This document shows, in pieces, positions 39,438 to 48,384 of a stretch of DNA of 64,000 nt. Positions within the stretch are counted from its first letter, which is position 1, and each line of letters begins with the position of its first letter. A program made the translations under genes and the position numbers. This stretch comes from JAHEFT01 sp963700705 (GTDB lineage: Bacteria > Pseudomonadota > Gammaproteobacteria > Xanthomonadales > SZUA-36), in assembly GCA_963700705.1 (NCBI GenBank), contig CAVOYQ010000004.1:1-64000 (forward strand). The letters are read 5' to 3'. The notes under the pieces are model-generated. The model was given only the letters and a program-made list of their open reading frames with translations. It searched no databases and had not been told where the DNA came from.

Positions 39438-39451
39438 CCGGCAGTAACAAG

Positions 39452-39527
39452 GGGTCAGAGTGAACTTTTACTCTGACCCTGGTTAAACCAAACCCCGCGG
39501 CAGGCAACTGCCGCGGGGTTTTTCTTT
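39452..39527 (+). terminator. Two-hairpin 3' cassette of cluster gene 2
   Basis: GGGTCAGAGT/ACTCTGACCC at 39452-39479 is followed by AACCCCGCGGCAG/CTGCCGCGGGGTT at 39491-39520 with the loop GCAA, then TTTCTTT. The second hairpin differs from that of gene 1 only in the loop. Confidence 0.85.
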
Positions 39528-39550
39528 ATCCGGATCAAGCGGACACAAAA

Positions 39551-39579
39551 TTGACATAAATTGACAATACCGACATAAT
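39551..39579 (+). promoter_or_regulatory. Sigma-70 promoter of cluster gene 3 with a TTGACA direct repeat
   Basis: TTGACA at 39551-39556, a 17-base spacer, CATAAT at 39574-39579. The sequence TTGACATAAATTGACA carries TTGACA twice, 10 bases apart. Confidence 0.75.
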
Positions 39580-39665
39580 CAGGATCGTGGTGGGGAAGCC
39601 CGAGCAAGGTTTTGCGACGGGGGCAGAAAGCTACCAGTGAATTTGGTTGAATCAGGGAGAAAAAA

Positions 39666-40627
39666 ATGAATATGAAGCGCGCGCTTAATCGTCCTGCTGG
39701 CATTGATGTTCTTACCGGTAGCCGGGTTTGCCCAAGAAGGCATCGGGATTACGCCGGCGCCGGGAACCGCAGTTGTTGCAGTATTGAAATTGTGGGAGGA
39801 CGGAAACGATGAAACGCCGGCCACGTTCACGCTGCAATGCACCTCGGGCAGTATTTCTCCGGCCACCGTCACGATACCACCGGGTGAACTGAGGCCTATC
39901 ACCTCTTCGTGGTGAGTGAGATACCGCTCGGCCCGGACAATGTCTGCACGGTCAAGGAAACTCCCGTCGCCGGATATGACTCTTACGGTTTTTGCGACGG
40001 ATTTTTTCCTTTTCCTAATGGCGGCGATCCCAATCCGTATTGCAATCCAAATGAAGTGGATGAGGAGGATTTCCTGGGTTACTGCCAGTTTGATAATGTC
40101 CAGGCAGGCAATGGAGACAACATTGAAGGCGACGTAGCTGTTTGCATCGCTGTCAATGTCCCGACCCCGGTTGAAGTTGAAGTCACCAAGGTGTGGGACA
40201 TCACCAACGCCGGTGCGGCAGGCGACGACTACAGCCTTTTTGCCGAGATCATCGTCGGTTGCGATAGCAACGCTCAAATCATCAATTATGACTGGTCGAA
40301 TGAGGACTGGTCATACAAGAGATTCTACCTGGGCGATGACGATTACACTGCCGGGGAAGCCACGGTAACCGTCGAGGTGTACCCGTCGTTCAAAGGCAGC
40401 GAATGCTTGCGGTTGAAGACGACGTTGACAGCGCGGTGGAAGTGACCAGCGATTGCGGTTCCGAGGCCAGCCCCGGCATGGACATCGGGATTGGCGAAGG
40501 CGCCAGCTGCACGATCACCAACACCTTGTTCTTCGAAGGCATTCCGACGCTGAACCAGTACGGCCTGGCCATCATGGCACTGTTGATGCTGGGTGTAGGC
40601 TTCGTAGGCTTCCGTCGCTTTGTCTGA
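39666..40627 (+). CDS. Secreted protein with IPTL-CTERM tail (cluster gene 3, three frameshifts)
   Basis: The ATG lies after CAGGGAGAAAAAA. A base seems to be lost near 39680, after which the signal peptide IVLLALMFLPVAGFAQ follows. The mature part lacks DUF11-type repeats. It has the first Cys-rich module (LKLWEDGNDETPATFTLQC), then VCTVKETPVAGYDSYGFCDG, and then the second module (VEVTKVWDITNAGAAGDDYS). The tail is IPTLNQYGLAIMALLMLGV and GFRRFV. Frames change at about 39680, 39890 and 40405. Joined length is about 320 residues. It is a compact version of the large cluster proteins and has its own promoter and terminator. Confidence 0.8.
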
Positions 40628-40650
40628 TCGATAGCGGCTCGGCAGAATCG

Positions 40651-40730
40651 GGGTCGGAGTAAGTTTTTACTCTGACCCCTTAAGTTAAACAGAACCCCGC
40701 GGCAGGCAACTTCCGCGGGGTTTTTTTTAA
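40651..40730 (+). terminator. Two-hairpin 3' cassette of cluster gene 3
   Basis: GGGTCGGAGT/ACTCTGACCC at 40651-40678 has one G-T pair. AACCCCGCGG/CCGCGGGGTT at 40693-40722 is followed by a run of T. Confidence 0.85.
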
Positions 40731-40747
40731 ATCCCTTGTAAATAAAA

Positions 40748-40776
40748 TTGACATAAACTGACAATAAAGGGATAAT
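40748..40776 (+). promoter_or_regulatory. Sigma-70 promoter of cluster gene 4 with a TTGACA-type direct repeat
   Basis: TTGACA at 40748-40753, a 17-base spacer, GATAAT at 40771-40776. The element TTGACATAAACTGACA again places TGACA boxes 10 bases apart. The leader holds a hairpin AAGGTGT/ACACCTT near 40786-40808. Confidence 0.75.
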
Positions 40777-40865
40777 CGCGTCTCAAAGGTGTGGGGGAAC
40801 TACACCTTGCTTTTGAGTGATGGTAAGTGTAATACCCATAAAAATTTTTAATTGGAGAAATACGA

Positions 40866-41740
40866 ATGACTATTAAACGTACTTTATTTGCAATGCTTGC
40901 AATGATGACACTGCCGGCGGTTGCTTTAGCGCAGCCTACGGCGCCCCCTATAACACCGGCCCCAAACACGGCTAACATCGCAGTAGCGAGTTTCTTCACG
41001 GACGATAACCCCGAAGCCTCGGTAGTTGTCAGCCTGAACTGTACTACCGGCTCGATTTCACCGACATCTGCCACGCTGGGAAATGGCGAAGGTCAGGTAT
41101 TCGTGGTTTCCAACATTCCGGATGGCGTCGCTAACCCCTGTACATTAACCCAGACTGTTGCTAGCGATTACGATACAAGCTTACCTGTGTGACCCGACGG
41201 CAAGCATTCCTGGGGATGTTCAGTGCGGCAACCCCGCGATGTCTTGTCATCGACCTCATGCAGTTGGGCGGATGTTACCGCAGACAACGTCGGTTACTGC
41301 GCCGTTTATAACACGCCCGCACCTGTTGAATTTGCCGTTTCCAAGGTATGGGATATCAGCAATGCAGGTGGCGGTGATGCCGTCGACCTTGCAACAGAAA
41401 TCGTAATTTATTGCGACTCAGAAATCGTAGGCGGTTACGATGATGATGGCGACTGGTACTATGCGCAGTACTATCGTTGGAGATGCGACTGTGACCGTTA
41501 ACGTATTCCGGACTATGAAGGTTCAGAATGCTCGGGTCAAGGAGCCTGATGTTGACAGCGCTGTAGAAGTAGAAAATGGTTGCACTGTCCGTCGATATCG
41601 AACTTGGCCAGGATGCTTCCTGCACGATCACCAATACCGTGTTCTTCGAAGGCATTCCGACACTGAACCAGTACGGCATGGCCATCATGGCTCTGCTGAT
41701 GCTGGGTGTAGGCTTCGTAGGTTTCCGTCGCTTTGTCTGA
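40866..41740 (+). CDS. Secreted protein with IPTL-CTERM tail (cluster gene 4, several frameshifts)
   Basis: It starts MTIKRTLFAMLAMMTLPAVA after a GGAGAAATACG site; the signal peptide is cleaved near LAQ. The first Cys-containing module (VVVSLNCTTGSISPTSATLG) is followed by VTADNVGYCAVYNTPAPVEF and the second module (VSKVWDISNAGGGDAVDLAT), then VDIELGQDASCTITNTVFFE and IPTLNQYGMAIMALLMLGV, GFRRFV. Frames break near 41180, 41245, 41475, 41510 and 41583, more than in any other gene here. The joined protein would have about 290 residues. It could be decaying, or the sequence may be poor here. The stretch 41340-41465 is nearly identical to 39045-39170 of gene 2. Confidence 0.7.
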
Positions 41741-41781
41741 ATTGACAGCGGCTAAAAGCCCTTAAGCTTTACAGCAAGATC

Positions 41782-41820
41782 AAACCCCGCGGCGGGAAAC
41801 CACCGCGGGGTTTTTCTTTT
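41782..41820 (+). terminator. Terminator of cluster gene 4
   Basis: AAACCCCGCGG/CCGCGGGGTTT with the central sequence CGGGAAACCA is followed by TTCTTTT. It is the same hairpin core as after genes 1-3, but here the upstream GGGTCAGAG hairpin is missing. Confidence 0.85.
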
Positions 41821-41843
41821 TAGCGTGTAAAATATCAGACTCC

Positions 41844-42648
41844 ATGAAGCCCATGAACTTTTTTCACCAGTGTTTTCCCTGTCCAGCGCCTTGCTGGCGA
41901 GCGGGCTGTTTTTGCTGCCATCTCCGGCATCCGGACAGGTGTCTGCAACACCGCAAGCCGTCATTTCAGTCGATGCCCAGTTTCAGGCCAGCCGCTTGCC
42001 GGCCCTGGACCTGGAATTGTCCTGCAACCAGGGAGAGCCCCGGAAAGAAACGATGAGGCTTTCCAGTGACGGCGTCTTTCGACTGGAAAACCGGCAAAGC
42101 TGCCGGATGGGAAGCTCAACTGCCAGTTGCAGGCCAGGTTACCGGCGGGTTACTCAGCTGCCTATTACGTCAATGGCGAAAGCCAGGCGCGGCCGGGTGG
42201 GAAAGGTTGCCAGTTCAACCACATTACGCCTGGCGACCCGACGCAGTGCCGAGTTGAAGTCACCCAGGACCCGGTTGACCTGATGGTCTACCTGGAATGG
42301 ATCGGTCCTTCCGGTGAAGAGGAGGACGTGCGGATCAGCCTCGAATGCGAAAGCGGGAATTACTCGGGAATCCGCTATGTCAACGCCGGAAAACCGGATG
42401 GCTGGGAAATTCGTGACATCGATCCCGAGGGCATTCTGTGCAACGTCAGCGAGGAAGTTCGCGATAACTTCCGGCCGGACATCATCGATTGCCAGGGCTT
42501 GTGGGTGCTTCCGGGAAAAGGGGAAGAATGCACGCTGACCAACACCAAGATCGTCAAGCGCATCGAGATGCTCAACCGTTACGGTAAGATCGTCATGATC
42601 CTGCTGGTTTTGGGGATAGGGCTGGTGGCGGTGAAGCGTTTTTCGTAG
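41844..42648 (+). CDS. Secreted protein with a diverged IPTL-CTERM-like tail (cluster gene 5, two frameshifts)
   Basis: It starts at ATG 41844 (MKPMNFF). If the T run at 41859-41864 has lost one T, the frame continues SPVFSLSSALLASGLFLLPS as a signal peptide. The mature part has paired cysteines and the pattern VRISLECESGNYSGIRYVNA, like the Cys modules of the other cluster proteins, then CTLTNTKIVKR. The tail IEMLNRYGKIVMILLVLGI then VAVKRFS keeps the motif-helix-basic layout, but IPTLNQYG has become IEMLNRYG. A second frame change is near 42105. Joined length is about 268 residues. The TAG stop is in a REP-like repeat. It may be a diverged member that is sorted differently. Confidence 0.7.
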
Positions 42649-42710
42649 GAGCGGATTCATCCGCGAATCCTGTTTCTCGATATTACATTCGCGGATGAAT
42701 CCGCTCCTAC
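42645..42710. repeat. REP-like palindrome, copy 4
   Basis: Arms beginning GTAGGAGCGGATTCATCCG are separated by about 18 bases. The TAG at 42646-42648 ends cluster gene 5. Confidence 0.85.
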
Positions 42711-42738
42711 GGAATTTGTGTGTTTTTTGCACATATGT

Positions 42739-42789
42739 TGTAAATTTGCCTTGTTAGCTATTGACAAAAATTTACATTGGGAGGATACT
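42739..42789 (+). promoter_or_regulatory. Orphan sigma-70-like promoter overlapping a dyad
   Basis: TTGACA at 42761-42766, a 17-base spacer, GATACT at 42784-42789. The dyad TGTAAATTT/AAATTTACA (42739-42747 and 42768-42776) straddles the -35 box, as an operator would. No plus-strand gene follows; prmC converges from the other side. It may be a relic of a lost sixth cluster gene, or drive an antisense transcript. Confidence 0.4.
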
Positions 42790-42881
42790 TGGTCCCAGAA
42801 CACACAGGGCTCCAAACCAGCAGATCGACAGGATGTCGGTCTGTTTTGGTATCCGGGGTCCGAAAATTCCCGATTCCCCGG

Positions 42882-43717
42882 TCACTGACCCCATTTCCCT
42901 GACGTCACGCGTTCGCGCTGCTCCAGGTCTTTGCGTGTTGTCACGTCCGCATACCCGAGCGACTCGAAGCAGTTTCCGGACTTTGCTCCCCTGGTCGAAG
43001 CCGTGCTCAAAGGCCAGCAATCCACCCGGTTCGAGGTAGCCGGCCGCTTCGCGGGCAATCGTCCGGATGGCCTCCAGACCGTCGCTTCCCGCGACCAGCG
43101 CACCCGGTGGCTCAAAGCGGCAGTCACCCTGCGCCAGGTGCGGGTCCCCCGCGGCAATATAGGGCGGGTTGCTGACAATCACGTGGAATCTGCCGGCCAG
43201 GGGTTCGAGCCAGGAACCCTGGTGAAAGCGGACCCTGTCCGGGGCGATGGTTTGCTCCGTTTTCCCGCGCAACTTCCAGGGCCGCCTGGCTGATATCCGT
43301 GGCGTGAACCTCACACAGTGGCCGCTCGCTGGCGATCGCCAGCGCAATGGCTCCACTGCCGGTGCCGAGGTCGGCGATCCGCCAGCAGGCGTCCAGGGGC
43401 ACAAAGTCCAGCACCGTTTCCACCAGCAACTCGGTTTCCGGCCGCGGTATCAGGACATCCGCCGTCACTTTCAGCGACAGTGACCAGAATTCCCTCCGGC
43501 CGGTCAGGTAGGCGACGGGTTCACCCTTGCTGCGCCGCCTGGCCAGGTCAAGGAAGCCGGCCACCTGGCCGGGTGGCACTTCGTACTCCGGATTGGCGAA
43601 CAGCCAGGCACGATCGGCCTGGAGCACCTTGCCGAGCAGAATTTCCGTTTCCAGCCGTCCCGCGGACTGGTCCGCCAACAAGGCGCGGCCTGCCGCCAGC
43701 AGAGCGCTGACCTTCAT
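42882..43717 (-). CDS. prmC: Peptide chain release factor N5-glutamine methyltransferase (two frameshifts)
   Basis: PrmC methylates the GGQ glutamine of release factors with SAM. The N-terminal helical domain (MKVSALLAAGRALLADQSAG) is followed by LTGRREFWSLSLKVTADVLI, IPRPETELLVE, the SAM site ADLGTGSGAIALAIA, and the catalytic motif VSNPPYIAAGD. The end ESLGYADVTTRKDLEQRERV is in a further frame. Frames change near 43270 and 42965. The ATG at 43717 is chosen because its N-terminus matches the family; a longer start would run into the RND gene. It lies after the RND pump and not beside prfA, an unusual place. Confidence 0.92.
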
Positions 43718-43727
43718 TCGCGGGATT

Positions 43728-46700
43728 TCATGGCTCAAGGCGATCAGCGGCCACTTTCGCTGCCGGGTGCGCGCCCTCGTGATGTGAATCAGACGAGGCC
43801 GGCCTTCCCGGAAGGATGTGGCTCATGGCTTCACGCCACCACTTTCCGAAGTCGTCCAGGATCAGGTACAGCGCCGGGATCAGGAACAGCGTGATGATCG
43901 TCGCAAACAGGATGCCAAACGCCAGGGACGCCGCCATCGGGATCACGATCTGCGCCTGCAGGCTGGTCTCCAGCACGATCGGGATCAGGCCGAAGAAGGT
44001 GGTCAGCGAGGTCAGCAGGATCGCGCGGAACCGCTTGCTGGCCGCATCGCGCACGGCCTGCACCAACGGAACGCCCAGGCGGGTTTCGCGGTTGATGAAA
44101 TCGACCAGGATCAGGCTGTCGTTCACGACAACGCCGGCCAGCGCGATGATGCCGAAGAAGCTCATCATGCTGACCTCGATACCCAGGAGCAGGTGGCCGA
44201 GCAGGGCGCCGATCGTACCGAAAGGGATGACCGACATGATGATCAGGGGCTGCGAATAGGAGCGCAGCGGAATCGCCATCAGCGCATAGATCAGGAACAC
44301 CGCGAACAGTGCGCCTTTGACCAGGTCCATCTGAACCTCGGCCTGGGCCTGGGTGGCGCCGCTCAGGCGGTGACGGACACCCGGGTAGTGGGCCAAAACC
44401 TGGGGCAGTTCTTTTTCCAGGATATCGGCCGTGATCTTGCCGGGTTCGTAATGGGCTTTGTCCACTTCGGCGGACAGTTGCACCGCGCGCTCGCGGTCAA
44501 AGCGACGAATGGTGGTCGGGCTTTCGGACATTTCAACCTCGGCGACGGCATGGAACGGCACGCGTCCGCCGTCCGGCGTCCGGATCCGCATGTTTTCGAG
44601 GTAACCGACGGAGTCCCGTTCGTCGCGCGGGAAACGGACCATGACCTTGACCTCGTCCTGTCCGCGCTGCACGCGCTGAACTTCTTCACCGTAAAAACCG
44701 GCCCGCACCTGCCGGGCCAGGTCGGTCAGCGTCAATCCCAGGGCCTCGGCTTCCGGCTTGATGTTGAGCTTGATCTCGGGTGTGCCGCGCTCGTAGGAAT
44801 TGCGCACGTCGTAAACGCCCTCGTACTGGCGGATCCGGTTTTCCATGTCCTTGGCCGCCCGCCCGACCTGTTCGATGTTGCTGCCCATCAACTGCAGCGA
44901 AACCGAGGGTCCGCCGCCCGGGCCGGTCGCGCCTTCAAAGCCCAGGGTCTTGACGCCGGGAATGTCGCCGACCGCTTCGCGCCAGCGCCGCAGCACTTCC
45001 GGCCCGTCGATGACATCGTCATTTTCCTTGACCAGTTCGGTGATGATCCGGCCGGATGTGTCGGTCTGTCCGAAAGCCATCACGCTGGAAACCACGGCCC
45101 CGGACTCGACGCCCTGTTCCGCGCTGACCTGGCGATCGACTTCCCACAGCCCGTCCTGGATGCGGCGCAGGGCGTCGTGGGTTCGGGCAGCCGGCGTGCC
45201 CTCGTTCATTTCCAGTTGAACCTGCAGAAAATCCGAGGTGAAATCGGGGAAGAACACGAACCGCAGGATGCCGCCGGCCAGCAGTCCGATCGACAGGATC
45301 AGCAGCGAGATAAAAATGGAAAGTGTCAGGTACCTGCGCTTTACAGCCTGGTCCAGTAACGGGATGTAGCGGTTATCGACAAAGTGGTGCAGCCCTTCGC
45401 TGAAAAACCGCTGGAAGCGGATAAAAACATTGTGCGTGTCTTTCTCGTAGTGCCTGATCTTCATGTGCGCCAGGTGGGCCGGCAGGATCAGTTTCGATTC
45501 AACCAGCGAAAAGGACAGGCACAGGATCACGATCCAGCCGATCGCGGCGAAAAACTGTCCGGAAATCCCGGTCACCAGCAGGATCGGAATAAATGCGGCA
45601 ATCGTGGTCAGCACGCCAAAGGTCGCGGGAACCGCCACCTTGAGCACGCCCTCGACAATATTGTCGACCGAGTGGCCCTTGGCCCGCATGTTGGTGTAGG
45701 CGCTCTCGCCAATCACGATGGCGTCATCGACCACGATACCCAGCACCAGGATGAAGCCGAACAGGCTCAGCATGTTGACCGTGACGTCCACGGCCGGCAT
45801 CACGAAAAACGTGCCCATGAAGGCGATGGGCAGGCCGACCATCACCCAGAAAGCCAGCTTGAGGCGCAGGAACAGGGCCAGGGTCAGGAACACCAGGGCC
45901 GCGCCGAAGATCATGTTCTTGACCATCATGTCCAGCCGGCCTTTCAGGTAATAACTGACGTCCGCCCAGGCGGCAATTTGCACGTCGTCGGGAAGCCCGG
46001 CGGTTTTGCGCTCGACAAAGTCGTGGACCGTGCGGGAAATGTCCAGTTCACTCTGGTCGCCGACCGACAATACCCGGATGGAAATCGCCGGTTTGCCGTT
46101 GTATTCGGAGAATCGGTCGGTTTCGATGAAGGCGTCGCGGATATGCGCAATGTCCTTCAGCAGCACCCGGGTGCCGTCGGCATTGGTGCGGATCACGATG
46201 TCTTCGAAGTCGCGCCCGACATAAGCCTGGCCCTTGGTGCGGACCAGGATGTCGCCGGCCTCCGAGCGGATGGCGCCGGCCGACAGGTCCAGGGAGCCGC
46301 GGCGCACGGCCTGGGCCACATCCGACAGGGTCATGCCATAGCTCTGCAAGGTAAATTCGCTGACTTCGATGCTGATCTCGTACGGTCTCGAACCCAGGAT
46401 TTCGGCCCGCGAAACGCCGGGCAGCGTGACGATTTCATTTCGGACCTGCTTGGCGTATTCCTTCAGCGTGCGCTCGTCCACGTTGCCGTACACGCTGACG
46501 ATGACGACCTGCTGCTGGAATTGATTACGCGAAATATTGGGTTTCTCGGTGTTTTCCGGAAAGGTCGAGATGCCGTCGACCCGGTTCTTGACCTGGTCCA
46601 TCACGTCGAGAACGTCGTATTCCGCCAGCACTTCTACCTGGACCACCCCGTTGTTCCGCTGGGCGGTGGAAACGATCTCCTTGATGCCTTCGATATCCTG

Positions 46701-46931
46701 GATCGCCTCTTCGATCTTGACCACGACGCCTTCTTCCACATCCAGCGGGGTCGCGCCCAGGAACGGTACGCTGATCGTGATGAAATTCGTCTCGATTTTC
46801 GGCTGGATTTCCTTCTTGATCGTGAAGACGGTATACAGCCCCCCGACCAGCAGGATGAACATCAGCAGGTTCGCGGCTACCGAGTTGCGCGCGAACCAGG
46901 CGATCGTTGATTCATAAGGCCCGTGGTTCAT
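43728..46931 (-). CDS. RND efflux pump inner-membrane protein (AcrB/HAE family)
   Basis: This 1067-residue protein has the RND plan: TM1 near the N-terminus (NSVAANLLMFILLVGGLYTV), two large periplasmic loops, and a TM2-6 block with FILVLGIVVDDAIVIGESAY carrying the proton-relay Asp pair. The second half has FGIIALAGVVVNDSLILVDF with an N-D-S in place of the D-D motif, as usual. It uses proton-motive force to export small hydrophobic or amphiphilic molecules through a TolC-like channel. The adaptor gene upstream overlaps it (ATGA). No outer-membrane channel gene is present. The substrate cannot be inferred. Confidence 0.93.
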   Translation of the reverse strand: MNHGPYESTIAWFARNSVAANLLMFILLVGGLYTVFTIKKEIQPKIETNFITISVPFLGATPLDVEEGVVVKIEEAIQDIEGIKEIVSTAQRNNGVVQVEVLAEYDVLDVMDQVKNRVDGISTFPENTEKPNISRNQFQQQVVIVSVYGNVDERTLKEYAKQVRNEIVTLPGVSRAEILGSRPYEISIEVSEFTLQSYGMTLSDVAQAVRRGSLDLSAGAIRSEAGDILVRTKGQAYVGRDFEDIVIRTNADGTRVLLKDIAHIRDAFIETDRFSEYNGKPAISIRVLSVGDQSELDISRTVHDFVERKTAGLPDDVQIAAWADVSYYLKGRLDMMVKNMIFGAALVFLTLALFLRLKLAFWVMVGLPIAFMGTFFVMPAVDVTVNMLSLFGFILVLGIVVDDAIVIGESAYTNMRAKGHSVDNIVEGVLKVAVPATFGVLTTIAAFIPILLVTGISGQFFAAIGWIVILCLSFSLVESKLILPAHLAHMKIRHYEKDTHNVFIRFQRFFSEGLHHFVDNRYIPLLDQAVKRRYLTLSIFISLLILSIGLLAGGILRFVFFPDFTSDFLQVQLEMNEGTPAARTHDALRRIQDGLWEVDRQVSAEQGVESGAVVSSVMAFGQTDTSGRIITELVKENDDVIDGPEVLRRWREAVGDIPGVKTLGFEGATGPGGGPSVSLQLMGSNIEQVGRAAKDMENRIRQYEGVYDVRNSYERGTPEIKLNIKPEAEALGLTLTDLARQVRAGFYGEEVQRVQRGQDEVKVMVRFPRDERDSVGYLENMRIRTPDGGRVPFHAVAEVEMSESPTTIRRFDRERAVQLSAEVDKAHYEPGKITADILEKELPQVLAHYPGVRHRLSGATQAQAEVQMDLVKGALFAVFLIYALMAIPLRSYSQPLIIMSVIPFGTIGALLGHLLLGIEVSMMSFFGIIALAGVVVNDSLILVDFINRETRLGVPLVQAVRDAASKRFRAILLTSLTTFFGLIPIVLETSLQAQIVIPMAASLAFGILFATIITLFLIPALYLILDDFGKWWREAMSHILPGRPASSDSHHEGAHPAAKVAADRLEP

Positions 46932-48149
46932 TGCCCGGCCTCTGCGTCTTCGGCATCATCGCTGTCCGGAGGATCCAGTGGCTCTTCGCCGCTGATGACC
47001 AGTCCCATGCCGGGGATCGGCGCGTCCATGGATGTCGTGATGACGAGTTCTCCGTCATTGACGCCTTCGCTGATGTAGACGTTTTTCGGCTCGGCCCGGA
47101 CCACGGAGACCGGCCTGATTTCCAGCTGGCGTTGGTCATTGGCGATCAACACGGTGTTGTCGGCGCGCAGCACCGAGCGCGGCAGAACCACCACGTCATT
47201 GACCCGCAGGCCCTGTATTTCGGCGCGCACGAACGACCCCATTTTCAATTCCGGGCCTGCTGCTTTGCCCCAGCACCCCGTACGGGTCGACGACCTCCGC
47301 GACCGCGTAAATCACGCGGCTGCCGATATCGACAACGCCTTCGGTCCGGACGATTTGCGCATTCCACTGTTTGTCGCTGCCGCTGTCTTCGGCGGACAGT
47401 GTTACCGGCACACGTTGCGATTCTTCCAACCGGGTGGCTGAGGGCAAATCCAGGAACTTCAGGTCGTTGCCGGACAGCGGCAGCCGGATCTCGGCCGTGT
47501 CGATCGCAAAGGTGACGCCCAGCGGCGTGCCGGGTGAAACGAACTGGCCGACATCAACCAGCTTGCTGCGCACCAGGCCGTCGTACGGAACCTTGATCCG
47601 GGTGCGCTGAAGCTTGCGCTCGGCTTCTTTCAGTTCAGCCTCCGCGGCCTGCACCGCCGCCTTGGCTTCGGCCAGTTGCGGTATCCGCAGGGTCAGGTCG
47701 GACGGTTCTCCCTGGCGGCCCAGGTTGGCCCAGTCCTTGCGCGCCTGCTCCGAGCGCGCGGTCTGGTCGGCCAGTTGCGCCTTGCGCGCCGCCAGGCTGG
47801 CCTGGGCGCGCAGCAGGGCGGTTTCATAATCGCTGGGGTCGATTTGCAGCAAAACCTCGCCCTGGCGGAAGAAGCCGCCGGGAATGAAGTTTGACGATAC
47901 CGAGACGATCTGGCCGGCCACCTCGGCCACCAGCGTGGTTTCGGTCCGCGGCTTCACGGTTCCCTGGGAGTAAACGGAAAAATTCAGCGACACCATTTCC
48001 GCGGGTATCGCATCGACGCGCACCGCGAGGCTGCCGCTGTCCTTGCGGTCCGGCCGCTTGCCCTTGGCGATGGTGACCATGACGACGACCAGCAGGATCG
48101 AGATCGCGATCAACCCCAGGGGCAGAATGTACTTGAGAAACTTGCGCAT
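46928..48149 (-). CDS. RND efflux periplasmic adaptor (one frameshift)
   Basis: The N-terminal anchor helix (YILPLGLIAISILLVVVMVT) is followed by the lipoyl half VAEVAGQIVSVSSNFIPGGF, a coiled-coil hairpin (about residues 95-165) and the second half with RIKVPYDGLVRSKLVDVGQ. A beta-barrel part follows, and the membrane-proximal end MGSFVRAEIQGLRVNDVVVL. Frames join at about 47265. Joined length is about 407 residues. It is coupled to the RND gene. The 235 bases to the divergent map gene hold the promoters of both units. Confidence 0.92.
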
Positions 48150-48384
48150 GCCTGGTTATCTCCTGCTGAATCCGACGGGTCGCGGGTTTTTGCATGGGCT
48201 TTGCGGACCGATTGGCAATTATCCCAGTTGCAACGCCCCCTGTCATAGGGCAAAAGTTTGCCGGTCCGATTAAAACCCCTGCAAATGCCATGTACAATGA
48301 TTCTTTTTGACGGCGAAGGCTCCAATGTTCAGATCATTGCGCGCCAATTGGGCAAAAAGGGATTCGGCAAGGCAACGGGTAAAA

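Noticed and set aside
40866..41740. Cluster gene 4 as a definite pseudogene
   Set aside because: It has about five frame breaks, but neighbouring functional genes also carry errors, so decay cannot be separated from poor sequence here.
42761..43039. A 92-codon plus-strand frame after the orphan promoter
   Set aside because: It begins within the promoter, has no ribosome site, and overlaps the end of prmC in antisense.
43818..46910. Two long plus-strand open frames (513 and 508 codons)
   Set aside because: Both are the antisense of the RND pump gene; their His/Gln/Asp-rich products are typical shadows.
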